A DNA stretch of 64,000 nucleotides, from the NCBI RefSeq assembly GCF_031834615.1, contig NZ_CP115543.1:1933001-1997000 (forward strand). The letters are read 5' to 3'. The notes beneath the pieces were generated by a model that had not been told where the DNA came from, searched no databases, and saw only the letters and a list, made by a program, of their open reading frames with translations. Shown piece by piece: positions 26,791-35,469 of the stretch. Numbering within the stretch: the first letter of the stretch is position 1; every line of letters starts with the position of its first letter. Source of the DNA: Stenotrophomonas aracearum. GTDB lineage: Bacteria > Pseudomonadota > Gammaproteobacteria > Xanthomonadales > Xanthomonadaceae. Both the position numbers and the translations under genes were made by a program.

Positions 26791-27804
26791 GTGCTTTCCA
26801 GCCTGATGTCTTCGTTTTCCCCCTGGTTGCGCAACGTGGGCGCGGTAGCACTGCTGGGGATGGTGGCAGCCGCCCCGGTCGCGGCCCAGCAACGCAACCC
26901 GCTTCAGAAGGTGGGCGAGACGGTGCTGGACCAGCCCGCGCAGAGCTACCGCTTCGAGCGTTTCGTGATCGAAAGTGGGGAGCCCGCGCGCAGGTGGCGG
27001 GTCAATCTTGGCGTGCCGACCAGGACATCCACAACGCCGTCGCCGGTGCTTTACATGCTGGACGGCAACGCCGCGGCCATGGTCTTCGACCAGGCGCTGT
27101 TGAGCGACCTGGCCGCGCACGCCGCGCCGGTACTGGTGTTCATCGGCTACGACAACGACCTGCGCATCGATTCGGCCGCGCGCACGTTGGACTACACCGC
27201 GTGGGTCGATACCGCTGACGATGAAACCGGCACGCCGCAGTCCAGTGGCGGTGGCGCGCAGGCGTTCCTCGAGGTGATCCAGCAGAAGATCAAGCCTGAG
27301 GTGGAACGTCGCGCGCGCGTGGACACCGCGCAGCAGTCGCTGTGGGGCCATTCACTGGGCGGGCTCTTCGTGCTGAGCACCCTGTATACGCAGCCAACCG
27401 CATTCCAGAATTATGTGAGCGCCAGCCCCTCGCTGTGGTGGAGCCAGGGCGCGCCGCAGGGCGCGATGAAGCGGGCGTTCCTTGCCAAGCCCGCACCGGC
27501 CAACGTGTGGCTGATGCTCGGCGGCGACGAACGCAGCGGCAACCGCGGCGTGCGCGACATGAGCAACCCGCGCGTGGTGGCCCACCTGCGCCGTATCGCC
27601 GGCGCCGCCCCGGATGCCGCGCACGTGCTGAGCGAACGCCTGGCCAAGGTGCCGGGCGTGCAGGTGACCTACCGCGAATTCCCGGGGCTCGGCCATGGGC
27701 CGATGCTGCCGGCATCGTTGAAGGCGACGCTGGCAGCGCTGTATGGCGCTGCAGCTCGCAGTCGCCCCGCCCCGGCGGGCGCTGCCGATGCCGCCGCCGA
27801 GTGA
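26791..27804 (+). CDS. Exported alpha/beta hydrolase, probable siderophore esterase (IroE/BesA-like)
   Basis: A 337-residue esterase of the Esterase-D/Fes group with a signal peptide (GAVALLGMVAAAPVAAQ). The nucleophile elbow is SLWGHSLGGLFVL, the acid and base are probably in LMLGGDERSG and GLGHGPM. Related enzymes hydrolyse tri-catecholate siderophores or their fragments. The Fur-like site in front and the hmu genes behind support an iron role. GTG at 26791 and ATG at 26806 are both possible starts. C-terminal Ala/Pro-rich tail. Confidence 0.82.
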   Translation: MLSSLMSSFSPWLRNVGAVALLGMVAAAPVAAQQRNPLQKVGETVLDQPAQSYRFERFVIESGEPARRWRVNLGVPTRTSTTPSPVLYMLDGNAAAMVFDQALLSDLAAHAAPVLVFIGYDNDLRIDSAARTLDYTAWVDTADDETGTPQSSGGGAQAFLEVIQQKIKPEVERRARVDTAQQSLWGHSLGGLFVLSTLYTQPTAFQNYVSASPSLWWSQGAPQGAMKRAFLAKPAPANVWLMLGGDERSGNRGVRDMSNPRVVAHLRRIAGAAPDAAHVLSERLAKVPGVQVTYREFPGLGHGPMLPASLKATLAALYGAAARSRPAPAGAADAAAE

Positions 27805-27889
27805 CCGTTCTTTCCCTTACCCAGGCGGCAACGCCAAGGCAACCCTTGTGACACGCGCCGCTGGCGCGCCCCTACAGAAGGAGTCTGCT

Positions 27890-29272
27890 ATGTCCCGTTT
27901 CGTTTCCCTGCCGCGTGTTGCCGGCCTTGCCCTGGCATTGTCGCTGGTCACCGGCGCGGTGTCGGCCGAGCCGGTGTTCGACGCGCCGGCCAATGGCTTC
28001 CGTGGCCAGGTCAGTGCCCGCAATGAAAACGTGGTGCCGGGCAGCACCGCCGAAGTTACCGGTCGCGCGTTCGTACCGGGCCAGCAAGTGACCCTGCTGC
28101 GCGGCGCCACCGTGCTCAACGAAACGCCATACGTGGTCGACGCGCAGGGCAACTTCAAGGCCAGCGTGCAGGTGCCGGCCGATGCAGTGCCGGGCCAGCA
28201 GCCGCTGGTGGTGCGCGCCAGCAACCCGGCCGCTGCAGCGGTGGTGGCATTGCGGGTATCGCCGCACCTGCCGCTGAGCGGGCAGGGGGACTTCCAGCAG
28301 ACCTCCGGCAAGCTCGTCCAGGGCCTGTACCAGAGCGCCTACAGCGCCGGCAGCAATGCACTGTTCGTCACTTCCGCCGTGGGCCGCCCGCCGGTGACGC
28401 AGTCTCAGCTGCTGAAGGTGGACCCGAAGACCCTGAAGGTGGTCAAGGCGATCACCCCGGCGCAGGTGCCCGATGCCAAGGGCGGCAGCGTGTTCGCCGT
28501 GTATGGCGTGGGCGTGGACGATGCCAACGGCAACGTATGGGTGAGCAACACCCGCCAGGATACGGTGGCGGTGTATCGCCAGTCGGATCTTTCGCTGGTC
28601 CATCAGTTCCCGGTGGGCGCGGTGCCGCATGCCCGCGACGTGGTGGTCGATGCCAAGCACGGCAAGGTGTTCGCCTCGGCGGCCGGTGAGGACCATCTGT
28701 CGGTGTTCGATGCAAAGACCTTCAAGGCGCTCGAACCCATCACCCTGGCCTCGGGCGTGGATGACGAGAAGTTCGTGCCGATGAGCCTGGTGCTGGACGA
28801 AGCGAGCGGCAAGCTGTTCACGGTGAGCATCGGCACGCCGGAAGCGGCGGTGATCGACGTGGCCAGCGGCAAGGTCGACAAGGTGATCGACCTGGGTAAC
28901 GCGATCAGCGCCTCGGGCGTTGCGTTCGATGCGAAGCAGAATCGCCTGTACGTGGCCTCGCAGGGCACCGACAACCTGCTGATCGTCGACGTGGCGAGCG
29001 GCAAGGTGCTGCACGACGTGCCGGTGGGTGCCGGCGCGCTGAACGTGGCGTTCGAGCCGGTCTCGGGCCTGGCGTATGTCACCAATCGCGGCGCTGGTAC
29101 GGTGACCGTGGTGAACGGCGAGGGCAAGGTGGTGGGCAACCTGGACGGCGGCACCTTCCCCAACCACGTGCGCGAGGACGGCAAGGGCAACGTGTTTGCG
29201 GTCAACAAGTCGCGCGGCGCCGAAGATCCCAAGGGCGACCGCATCACCCGCATCACCCCGGCCAAACGTTGA
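27890..29272 (+). CDS. YncE-like exported beta-propeller protein
   Basis: A 460-residue periplasmic protein: signal peptide (LALALSLVTGAVSA-EP), an N-terminal Ig-like domain of about 90 residues (NVVPGSTAEVTGRAFVPGQQVTLLRG) and a seven-bladed YVTN/YncE propeller (repeats such as NVWVSNTRQDTVAVYR, KLFTVSIGTPEAAVIDV, LYVASQGTDNLLIVDVASGKV). E. coli YncE is iron-regulated and binds DNA in vitro; its role is unsettled. AGAAGGAG fixes the start. Position inside the iron operon suggests a heme or siderophore link. Confidence 0.85.
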   Translation: MSRFVSLPRVAGLALALSLVTGAVSAEPVFDAPANGFRGQVSARNENVVPGSTAEVTGRAFVPGQQVTLLRGATVLNETPYVVDAQGNFKASVQVPADAVPGQQPLVVRASNPAAAAVVALRVSPHLPLSGQGDFQQTSGKLVQGLYQSAYSAGSNALFVTSAVGRPPVTQSQLLKVDPKTLKVVKAITPAQVPDAKGGSVFAVYGVGVDDANGNVWVSNTRQDTVAVYRQSDLSLVHQFPVGAVPHARDVVVDAKHGKVFASAAGEDHLSVFDAKTFKALEPITLASGVDDEKFVPMSLVLDEASGKLFTVSIGTPEAAVIDVASGKVDKVIDLGNAISASGVAFDAKQNRLYVASQGTDNLLIVDVASGKVLHDVPVGAGALNVAFEPVSGLAYVTNRGAGTVTVVNGEGKVVGNLDGGTFPNHVREDGKGNVFAVNKSRGAEDPKGDRITRITPAKR

Positions 29273-29324
29273 TGACCCGCGCGCGCCGGGCGGTGGCCCT
29301 GCGCGCGCCTGATTGGAGCGATAC

Positions 29325-30374
29325 ATGTTGAATTCCCTGTCCCTGCAGCGAGGCGCCCTGGTGCTGGCCATGACGGCCGCCCTGGTGGCGTGTGGTGGCA
29401 AGCCGGTCGAACCTGCGGGCACTGCCGCGCCCGACACGGCCAACCCGGCTGATGCAGCTGCAACCACGGCGTTGCCGCAGGGCTGGCTGCGCGTTGCTGG
29501 CACCGACGTGCCGACCAGCACCGGGCTCACGGCAGTGCTGCCGGTCACGGTCACCTCCGACGACGGTGAGCAGGTGACGGTGAAGGACAGCTCGCGGATC
29601 GTTGCCGGCGGCGACGATGTGATCGCGGTGATCGAAGCACTGGGCATGGGCTCGCAGGTGTACGCCGCGCCGCTGCGTTCGGCCACGGAGGCCGGGCGCA
29701 ACGCGCCGAAGCAGTTCCTGTTCAACCGCACCACGGGCGTGGAGGGCGTGCTCAGCCTGGAAGGCACGCTGTTCCTCGGCAACAGCCTGCGCCGCCACAC
29801 CGAGCTGGCAAAGAAGCTGCGCGGTGCCGGCGAAGCGGCAGTGGTGATCGACGACCTGCAGCCGGCGCCGGACAAGGTGCGCAAGGTGGCGGCCGCGCTC
29901 GGCGTGGCCGAGGCGGGCACGCAGCTGGCCGCACAGGTGCAGGCGCAGCTGGATGAAGCGACTGCGATTGCCGCCGCGAGCAACGTGCACCCGCGGGTGA
30001 TTCATCTCTCGGCCACCGGCGCCGGCGGCGCGCCGACCGTGGCGGGGGCGGACAGCGCATCGGGCAAGCTGATCGGGCTGGCCGGTGGGATCAACATCGG
30101 CACCGAAGCGGGCGTGGCCAATTACTCTGCGCTGAGCAACGAAGGCGTGGTCGCCGCCGCGCCGGATGTGATCCTTGTGACCGAGAACGACCTGCAGTTG
30201 TTCGGTGGGGAAGCCGGTCTGTGGAAGGCCTATCCCACCCTGAAGCAGACTCCGGCCGGCGCGGCCAACCGGGTCTGGGTCATGCCGGACGTGCAGCTCA
30301 AGGCTGCAAGCGTGGGCTCTGGCAGCGGCGCACTGGCGTTGGCCAAGGCGCTGGCGGCGCTGCCGTCGCCGTGA
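29325..30374 (+). CDS. hmuT: Heme ABC transporter substrate-binding lipoprotein HmuT
   Basis: A 349-residue class III solute-binding protein with a lipobox ending LVAC at Cys23, followed by an Ala/Pro/Thr-rich linker. The domain has RIVAGGDDVIAVIEALGMGSQVYA, the long-helix region and a C-terminal VWVMPDVQLKAAS. It should deliver heme to HmuUV at the inner membrane. Heme rather than siderophore is inferred from the HmuT-like N-lobe and operon. GGAG at 29314 supports ATG 29325. Confidence 0.82.
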   Translation: MLNSLSLQRGALVLAMTAALVACGGKPVEPAGTAAPDTANPADAAATTALPQGWLRVAGTDVPTSTGLTAVLPVTVTSDDGEQVTVKDSSRIVAGGDDVIAVIEALGMGSQVYAAPLRSATEAGRNAPKQFLFNRTTGVEGVLSLEGTLFLGNSLRRHTELAKKLRGAGEAAVVIDDLQPAPDKVRKVAAALGVAEAGTQLAAQVQAQLDEATAIAAASNVHPRVIHLSATGAGGAPTVAGADSASGKLIGLAGGINIGTEAGVANYSALSNEGVVAAAPDVILVTENDLQLFGGEAGLWKAYPTLKQTPAGAANRVWVMPDVQLKAASVGSGSGALALAKALAALPSP

Positions 30375-30384
30375 GTCGCGCAGC

Positions 30385-31428
30385 ATGAGAGGACGTGCCT
30401 CGCGACGCCGTGCCGGCGGCTGGGTCCTGGCAATGATGGCGCTCGCGTTGCTTGGCGCCATCCTCGCCTCGTTCGCGGTGGGGCCGTTGCGCCTGCCACC
30501 GCTGGAGGTGGTGCAGGCCCTGGGTGTGAAGCTGGGCCTCCTGGATGCATCGCAGGTGAGCACCCGTGACATGGCGGTGGTCTGGAACCTGCGCATTCCG
30601 CGTGCATTGCTGGGTGCCCTGGTGGGCGCGTCGCTGGCCATGGCCGGGGCGAGCCTGCAGGGACTGTTTGGTAATCCACTGGCCGATCCGGGCATCGTGG
30701 GGGTGACGCAGGGAGCGGCACTCGGCGCGGTGGCTGCCATCGTGCTGGGCGCCGGCAGCGTGGGCGGCTGGACCCTGCCGTTGGCGGCCTTTGCCGGTGG
30801 TGCAGCGGCGATCAGCCTGACCTATGCGCTGGCGCGGCCGGGGCGTAATTCCGGTACCGCCACGCTGCTGCTGGTCGGCATCGCGATGGCGGCGTTCTGT
30901 TCGGCGGCGATCGGCTTCCTTACCTACATCGCCAGCGAAAGCGAGCTGCAGTCGCTGGTGTTCTGGCAGATGGGCTCGCTGGCGCAGGCCGACTGGGCCG
31001 ACGTGGCCGCCGCGCTGCCGGTGTTCGTGCTGGGCACGTTTGCGCTGCTGCGGCTGGCCACACCGCTGGACATGCTGGCGCTGGGGGAGCGCCAGGCGCA
31101 GCACCTGGGGCTGGACGTGAAGCGCACGCGGTTGAAACTGATCGCGTTCAGTGCGCTGCTGGTGGGGGCGGCGGTGGCGTTCGCAGGCTCGATTGGATTC
31201 GTCGGGCTGGTGGTGCCGCACGTGGTGCGGATGCTGGTTGGCCCTGGGCATCGCTGGCTGCTGCCGGTGTCGGCGGTGACCGGGGCGCTGCTGATCGTGG
31301 TGGCCGACACGGCTGCGCGGACCCTGGATCCGCCGGCGGAGATTCCGCTGGGTCTGTTCTCGGCCGCGCTGGGTGCGCCGTTCTTCCTATGGCTGGTGCT
31401 GCACCAGCGGCGGAGCGGGGCGGTATGA
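30385..31428 (+). CDS. hmuU: Heme ABC transporter permease HmuU (FecCD family)
   Basis: A 347-residue inner-membrane protein with about ten helices. FecCD hallmarks are present: LRIPRALLGALVGASLAMAGASLQGLFGNPLADPGIVGVTQGAALGA, AFAGSIGFVGLVVPHVVRM and RTLDPPAEIPLGLFSAALGAPFFLWL. It starts 10 bp after hmuT and overlaps hmuV by 4 bases. Confidence 0.92.
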   Translation: MRGRASRRRAGGWVLAMMALALLGAILASFAVGPLRLPPLEVVQALGVKLGLLDASQVSTRDMAVVWNLRIPRALLGALVGASLAMAGASLQGLFGNPLADPGIVGVTQGAALGAVAAIVLGAGSVGGWTLPLAAFAGGAAAISLTYALARPGRNSGTATLLLVGIAMAAFCSAAIGFLTYIASESELQSLVFWQMGSLAQADWADVAAALPVFVLGTFALLRLATPLDMLALGERQAQHLGLDVKRTRLKLIAFSALLVGAAVAFAGSIGFVGLVVPHVVRMLVGPGHRWLLPVSAVTGALLIVVADTAARTLDPPAEIPLGLFSAALGAPFFLWLVLHQRRSGAV

Positions 31429-32189
31429 CCGCGCCGTTCCTGCACCTGGACGGAGTTGGGGTGCGCTTCGGCGAGCGCACCATCCTGCATGACATCCACC
31501 TGGGTTTCGTGCCGGGCACGTTGACCGCGCTTGTCGGCCCGAACGGGGCGGGCAAGTCCACGCTGCTGGCGGTAGCCAGCGGCGACGTACCGGCCGATGC
31601 GGGGAGCGTGATCCTGCACGACCAGCCCATCGCGCACTGGAAGGCGATGGCGCTGGCGCGCGAGCGCGCGGTGATGCCGCAGGACCATGCCGTGCGCTTC
31701 GCATTCACGGTGGAGGAGGTAGTTGCGATGGGGCGCCTGCCACACCCCGCCGACGCACTGCGTGACGCCGCACTGGTGGAACAGGCGTTGGGCCAGGCGG
31801 AAATGGCAGGCCTGCGCGCGCGGGAGGTGCAGACGTTGTCCGGCGGCGAAGCGGCCCGCGCGACCTTCGCGCGGGTGTTGACCCAGGACACGCCACTGCT
31901 GCTGCTCGACGAGCCGACAGCGGCACTCGACCTGCGCCATCAGGAGCGCACGCTCAAGGCGGTTCGGCAATTGGCCGATGCTGGCGCGTGCGTGATTGTC
32001 GTACTGCACGATCTCAATCTGGCCGCGGGTTACGCCGACCGCATCGTCCTGCTCGAACAGGGACGCGTAGCGGCGGACGGAACGCCGGACCAGGTGTTGA
32101 CCCGCGAGCACATCGAGCGCGTATACCAGCAGCCAGTGGTAGTGCTGAGACATCCGCAACGCGACGTGCCACTCGTCGTAGTGACCTAG
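31425..32189 (+). CDS. hmuV: Heme ABC transporter ATP-binding protein HmuV
   Basis: A 254-residue ATPase: Walker A GPNGAGKST near residue 38, Q-loop VMPQDHAV, signature LSGGEAARATFAR, Walker B LLLLDEPTAALDLRHQ and H-switch VIVVLHDLNLA. It powers HmuU. ATG overlaps the hmuU stop. Its TAG stop is formed by the head of a degenerate SMAG-like repeat. Confidence 0.93.
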   Translation: MTAPFLHLDGVGVRFGERTILHDIHLGFVPGTLTALVGPNGAGKSTLLAVASGDVPADAGSVILHDQPIAHWKAMALARERAVMPQDHAVRFAFTVEEVVAMGRLPHPADALRDAALVEQALGQAEMAGLRAREVQTLSGGEAARATFARVLTQDTPLLLLDEPTAALDLRHQERTLKAVRQLADAGACVIVVLHDLNLAAGYADRIVLLEQGRVAADGTPDQVLTREHIERVYQQPVVVLRHPQRDVPLVVVT

Positions 32190-32210
32190 CGCCGGGCTCC
32201 GCCCGGCCGC
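32186..32210 (+). repeat. Degenerate SMAG-type stem-loop
   Basis: CTAG in place of GTAG, then stem GCCGGGC / GCCCGGC around TCC. It contains the hmuV stop codon. Confidence 0.55.
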
Positions 32211-32305
32211 GCACACCAGACACAGGCACACCGGAACGTCTCCCGCCAGGGTAGGAGGCGACGTTCGCGTGCATTCACGTCACGGCCGTGACGCATCTGG
32301 ATCGA

Positions 32306-32371
32306 ATGCAACTTATTGCACCCCCTTTTGAACGTAATTGCATCTCAAGTGGCGCAATCGACCCGTAATCT
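32306..32371 (+). promoter_or_regulatory. Shared fimbrial promoter module, DUF1120 unit I
   Basis: Palindrome TGCAA-CTTA-TTGCA (32307-32320), TTGAA at 32328, TTGCAT at 32338 and TAATCT at 32366. Offsets equal those of the alpha-fimbria promoter. Between TTGCAT and TAATCT lies GTGGCGCAATCGACCCG, which is nearly identical in units II and III. Confidence 0.75.
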
Positions 32372-32388
32372 TTGCGGCGTTCCACAAG

Positions 32389-32418
32389 GGTCAATCAAGC
32401 ACTCGCTAGCGATTGACC
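32389..32418 (+). promoter_or_regulatory. 5'-UTR stem-loop of unit I
   Basis: GGTCAATC pairs perfectly with GATTGACC across 14 bases, 39 bp before the start codon. The same structure is present in units II and III (weaker in III). Confidence 0.6.
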
Positions 32419-32457
32419 AAATCGATTGTTTGACAACCCACTATGAGGAATTACCCC

Positions 32458-33096
32458 ATGAAGTTCTCCACCACTCTGCTTGCCCTGGCCATCGCTTCTT
32501 CGGCCGCCATCGCCCCGTCTGCCTTCGCGCAGTCGGCCGACCTGTCCGTCACCGGCCGCATCTTCCCGGGCGCCTGCGTTGTCGATCTCGGCAACGGCGG
32601 TGTTGCCGACCTGGGCAGCATCCGCCTGGAGTCGCTGCAGGCGGATATGACCACCGTGCTCGACGATGTCGATCTGAACATGACCATTGCCTGCCAGTCT
32701 GCAGTGCGTTTCGCACTGGAAGGTGTCGACAACAGCAATGACAGCTCGATCTCCCCGTCCCAGTATGGGTTGGGGATCACCGCGGCTGACGAGAAGATCG
32801 GCAGTGCGCGCCTTGGCCTGGTTGACGTAACCGCCGACGGTGAAGCAGCCAAGGCGATGTTCTCGGACGATGGCGGCGACAACTGGATTGTTCACCTGTT
32901 CCCCGACAGCGTCACGATCGGAAAGGGCAGCATGCTTGGCTTCCAGGTTGGACAAACCGGTCAGGGACCGAGTCCGATCAAGGACCTGCAGGGCACTGTA
33001 AAGGTCCGCGCCACCATCGCGCCGACCAGCGAGCTGACCGTGACGGAAGACGTTCCGGTCCAGGGCAATGCCACCATCAACCTGGCCTACCTGTAA
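32458..33096 (+). CDS. DUF1120 fimbrial subunit paralogue 1
   Basis: A 212-residue exported protein of the DUF1120 family (E. coli YhcF type), found with chaperone-usher loci. The signal peptide ends PSAFAQ-SADLSVTG. The mature part has the pattern shared by all seven paralogues: GxIxPGxC near residue 38, GGVADLG, a second cysteine (MTIACQSAVRFALEGVDN), YGLGITAADEKIG, and a terminal strand NATINLAYL fit for donor-strand exchange. AGGA precedes ATG 32458; an in-frame ATG five codons upstream is unlikely. First gene of unit I. Confidence 0.88.
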   Translation: MKFSTTLLALAIASSAAIAPSAFAQSADLSVTGRIFPGACVVDLGNGGVADLGSIRLESLQADMTTVLDDVDLNMTIACQSAVRFALEGVDNSNDSSISPSQYGLGITAADEKIGSARLGLVDVTADGEAAKAMFSDDGGDNWIVHLFPDSVTIGKGSMLGFQVGQTGQGPSPIKDLQGTVKVRATIAPTSELTVTEDVPVQGNATINLAYL

Positions 33097-33106
33097 GTGT
33101 TTCAGG

Positions 33107-33142
33107 GACTCCGGCGCGCCGCCTCTGCGGTGCGTCGGAGTC
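33107..33142 (+). promoter_or_regulatory. Conserved intergenic hairpin after paralogue 1
   Basis: A 14-bp stem GACTCCGGCGCGCC / GGTGCGTCGGAGTC with two G-U pairs and loop GCCTCTGC; no T tract follows. A homologous hairpin with the same G-U pairs lies at 35470-35503. It may protect or process the mRNA of the first gene. Confidence 0.6.
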
Positions 33143-33173
33143 GACACTGGGGACCATCCGGGAAATAACTACC

Positions 33174-33809
33174 ATGAAGCTTTCCAAGACCTTGTTTGCC
33201 CTCATGCTGGTCTCGGCTGCCCCGGGTGCGCTCGCGCAGTCGGCCGATCTTTCCATCACGGGGAATATCTTCCCGGGTGCCTGCACCGTGACCCTGGGCG
33301 GTGGCGGTGTCGCCGACCTGGGCGACATCCGAGCCGATACCCTGTCGCATGACACCACCACCGAGCTTGCGCCGGTGGACATGTCGCTGGGCGTCGCCTG
33401 CGAGTCGCCGGTGCGATTTGCGTTCGTGGGCGTCGACAACGCCATCGACAGCACGTTGGTCGAGAACCAATACGGCTTGGGCCTGACGCCTGCGGGCGAG
33501 AAGATCGGTGGTGCGGACATCCGCTTTTTCGACATCGATATCGACGGCGCGCGTGGCTACTGGACCCGTTCCTACAACGACGGTGAAACCTGGAGCCCCG
33601 GCGACGACGTCTTCATGCAGCCGCCCCTGATGCAGCACTACATCCTGGGATTCACGACCCAGACGGGCGCCACCACCGGGCCTGATCCGATCAAGGCGCT
33701 GCAGGGCCAGGTGCGCGTGGTCGCGAGGATTGCGCCTGCTGCAGAGCTGACTCTGACCGAAGACGTTGCCATCAATGGCAGCGCCACCATCAACCTTACG
33801 TATCTGTAA
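33174..33809 (+). CDS. DUF1120 fimbrial subunit paralogue 2
   Basis: 211 residues; the signal peptide ends PGALAQ-SADLSITG. Family motifs: NIFPGACTVTLGGGGVADLG, ACESPVRFAFVGVDN, YGLGLTPAGEKIG and the C-terminal SATINLTYL. Two cysteines probably form the subunit disulfide. It follows paralogue 1 by 77 bp across the conserved hairpin and has no promoter module, so it should be co-transcribed. Confidence 0.87.
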   Translation: MKLSKTLFALMLVSAAPGALAQSADLSITGNIFPGACTVTLGGGGVADLGDIRADTLSHDTTTELAPVDMSLGVACESPVRFAFVGVDNAIDSTLVENQYGLGLTPAGEKIGGADIRFFDIDIDGARGYWTRSYNDGETWSPGDDVFMQPPLMQHYILGFTTQTGATTGPDPIKALQGQVRVVARIAPAAELTLTEDVAINGSATINLTYL

Positions 33810-33951
33810 CGGACTCACACAGCTGGGCGTGTCGCAGGCTGCGCCACGTCCAACTTTGTATTCACCAAGGCTTCACGGCCGCCAGCGCATCAATCCGCCG
33901 AAACGGGCAGCAGGGTACGCGCTGCGGCCTCCCCGCATGGCGGGCGCGTGT

Positions 33952-33965
33952 CAATCGGGGGATTG
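33952..33965 (+). promoter_or_regulatory. CAATC-GGGG-GATTG hairpin before paralogue 3
   Basis: A small perfect hairpin with a GGGG loop. The copies at 35594 and 38618 read GAATC-GGGG-GATTC: the outer pair changes on both sides, which keeps the stem. Confidence 0.6.
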
Positions 33966-33985
33966 GCTGGCTCAAGGACATCACC

Positions 33986-34621
33986 ATGAAGCGTTCCAAG
34001 ACGCTGCTCGCGTTGGCCATCCTCACTTCGGCTGCCATTTCCCCGGCGACGTTCGCGCAGTCCGCGGACGTTACCATTGCAGGTCGGATCTCTCCAGCAT
34101 CGTGCGCCGTCACACTGGACAATGGCGGCGTTGTCGAGATGGGCGAGATTCCCGCGAAAATGCTCAATACCAACAGCAACACCGTGCTGGGGCCGTACCC
34201 GCTCGCGATTGCAGTGACCTGCGACTCGCCGATACGGTATGCGTTGCAGGGGACCGACAACACCGATACCTCGACCGCGATCCATTTCTATGGGCTGGGG
34301 TTGACCCCGGCCGGTGAGAAGATCGGCGGGGTGAACGTGCTGCTGACCGACGTGATCGCCGATGGCGTGCCCGGTTACGGCACCGCCTCACTGGACAGCG
34401 GCACCACCTGGGAGCCCAGCGGCGGCGGCGGCTCCAGCATCCTGCGGGTCTCGCTGCTGGGCTTCAACAAGGAATCCGGCACGGTCAACGGCCCGACCCC
34501 GATCGCGTCACTCCGAGGCAGCCTGAGCCTGCTGGCCCATATCCAGCCTGCGCGCAACCTGACGCTTACCAGCATCGTGCCGATCAACGGCAGCGCGACC
34601 CTCAATATCATCTATCTGTAA
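33986..34621 (+). CDS. DUF1120 fimbrial subunit paralogue 3
   Basis: 211 residues; signal peptide ends PATFAQ-SADVTIAG. Motifs: RISPASCAVTLDNGGVVEMG, VTCDSPIRYALQGTDN, YGLGLTPAGEKIG, C-terminal SATLNIIYL. It is more diverged than 1, 2 and 4, with a GGGGSS insertion. AAGGA precedes the ATG. Third gene of unit I, 176 bp after paralogue 2 behind the GGGG-loop hairpin. Confidence 0.86.
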   Translation: MKRSKTLLALAILTSAAISPATFAQSADVTIAGRISPASCAVTLDNGGVVEMGEIPAKMLNTNSNTVLGPYPLAIAVTCDSPIRYALQGTDNTDTSTAIHFYGLGLTPAGEKIGGVNVLLTDVIADGVPGYGTASLDSGTTWEPSGGGGSSILRVSLLGFNKESGTVNGPTPIASLRGSLSLLAHIQPARNLTLTSIVPINGSATLNIIYL

Positions 34622-34665
34622 CCGGCCCAGGCGGCCTTGGGCGGTCGTGTCGTTTCCCACCCCAA

Positions 34666-34731
34666 ATACAATAATTTGCACTTCGTTTTGAACGAAATTG
34701 CATGTGGTGTGGCGCAATCGGCCCGTAATCT
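34666..34731 (+). promoter_or_regulatory. Shared fimbrial promoter module, DUF1120 unit II
   Basis: Palindrome TACAA-TAAT-TTGCA (34667-34680), TTGAA at 34688, TTGCAT at 34698 and TAATCT at 34726. The region from here to the start codon is almost a copy of unit I. Confidence 0.75.
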
Positions 34732-34747
34732 TTGCGGCGTTCCACAG

Positions 34748-34777
34748 GGTCAATCAAGCATTCGCTCGCGATTGACC
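34748..34777 (+). promoter_or_regulatory. 5'-UTR stem-loop of unit II
   Basis: GGTCAATC / GATTGACC with a 14-base loop, placed as in unit I. Confidence 0.6.
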
Positions 34778-34815
34778 AATCCGATTGTTTGACAACCCAC
34801 CACAAGGAATACCCC

Positions 34816-35457
34816 ATGAAGTTCTCCACCACGCTGCTTGCCCTGGCCATCGCCTCGTCGGCCGCCATTGCCCCATCTGCCTTCGCGCAGTCGGCCGATC
34901 TCTCCATCACCGGCAACATCTTCCCAGGTGCGTGCACCGTGAGCGTCGGCAACGGCGGCGTCGCCGATCTGGGCGACATCCGTGCCGATACGCTCAACGC
35001 GGACACCACCACGCTGCTGGCGCCGGTCACCCTGCCGATGAACGTCGACTGCGAGTCTGACGTGCGGTTCGCCCTCCAGGGCGTGGACAATACCGCCGAG
35101 ACCTCGACGCAGCCGGATCGCTACGGCCTGGGCATGACCGCCAATGACGAAAAGATCGGCAATGCCAATATCCTGGTGGCCGACGTCACTGCGGACGGCG
35201 TCCCCGCGCACGGTACCTTCTCCTACGATGAAGGCCTGACCTGGAACGAGAGCCACCCCGGCGGCCACTTCACCCTGGCAATGCCCGACATGCTGGGCTT
35301 TGCCAAGGAGCAGTCGGTCGACACCGGCCCGGCCGCGATCAAGAACCTGCAGGGCAGCCTGAAGGTGATTGCGCAGATCCAGCCGACCGATGAACTGACC
35401 ATCGATGAAGATGTGCTCGTCAACGGCAGCGCCACGATCAACCTGACCTACCTGTAA
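34816..35457 (+). CDS. DUF1120 fimbrial subunit paralogue 4
   Basis: 213 residues. Its first 30 residues (MKFSTTLLALAIASSA, ending SAFAQ-SADLSITG) are almost identical to paralogue 1, as is the DNA upstream, while the rest has diverged. Motifs: NIFPGACTVSVGNGGVADLG, VDCESDVRFALQGVDN, YGLGMTANDEKIG, C-terminal SATINLTYL. AAGGA precedes the ATG. First gene of unit II. A recent duplication or gene conversion of the 5' part with unit I is inferred. Confidence 0.88.
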   Translation: MKFSTTLLALAIASSAAIAPSAFAQSADLSITGNIFPGACTVSVGNGGVADLGDIRADTLNADTTTLLAPVTLPMNVDCESDVRFALQGVDNTAETSTQPDRYGLGMTANDEKIGNANILVADVTADGVPAHGTFSYDEGLTWNESHPGGHFTLAMPDMLGFAKEQSVDTGPAAIKNLQGSLKVIAQIQPTDELTIDEDVLVNGSATINLTYL

Positions 35458-35469
35458 GCGTTGCACTGC

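Noticed and set aside
32349..32375. Sigma-54 promoter (TGGC ... TTGC) in the fimbrial promoter modules
   Set aside because: GG and GC are about 20 bp apart instead of the required 10, so the -24/-12 geometry does not fit. A sigma-70-like -10 at TAnnCT is kept instead.
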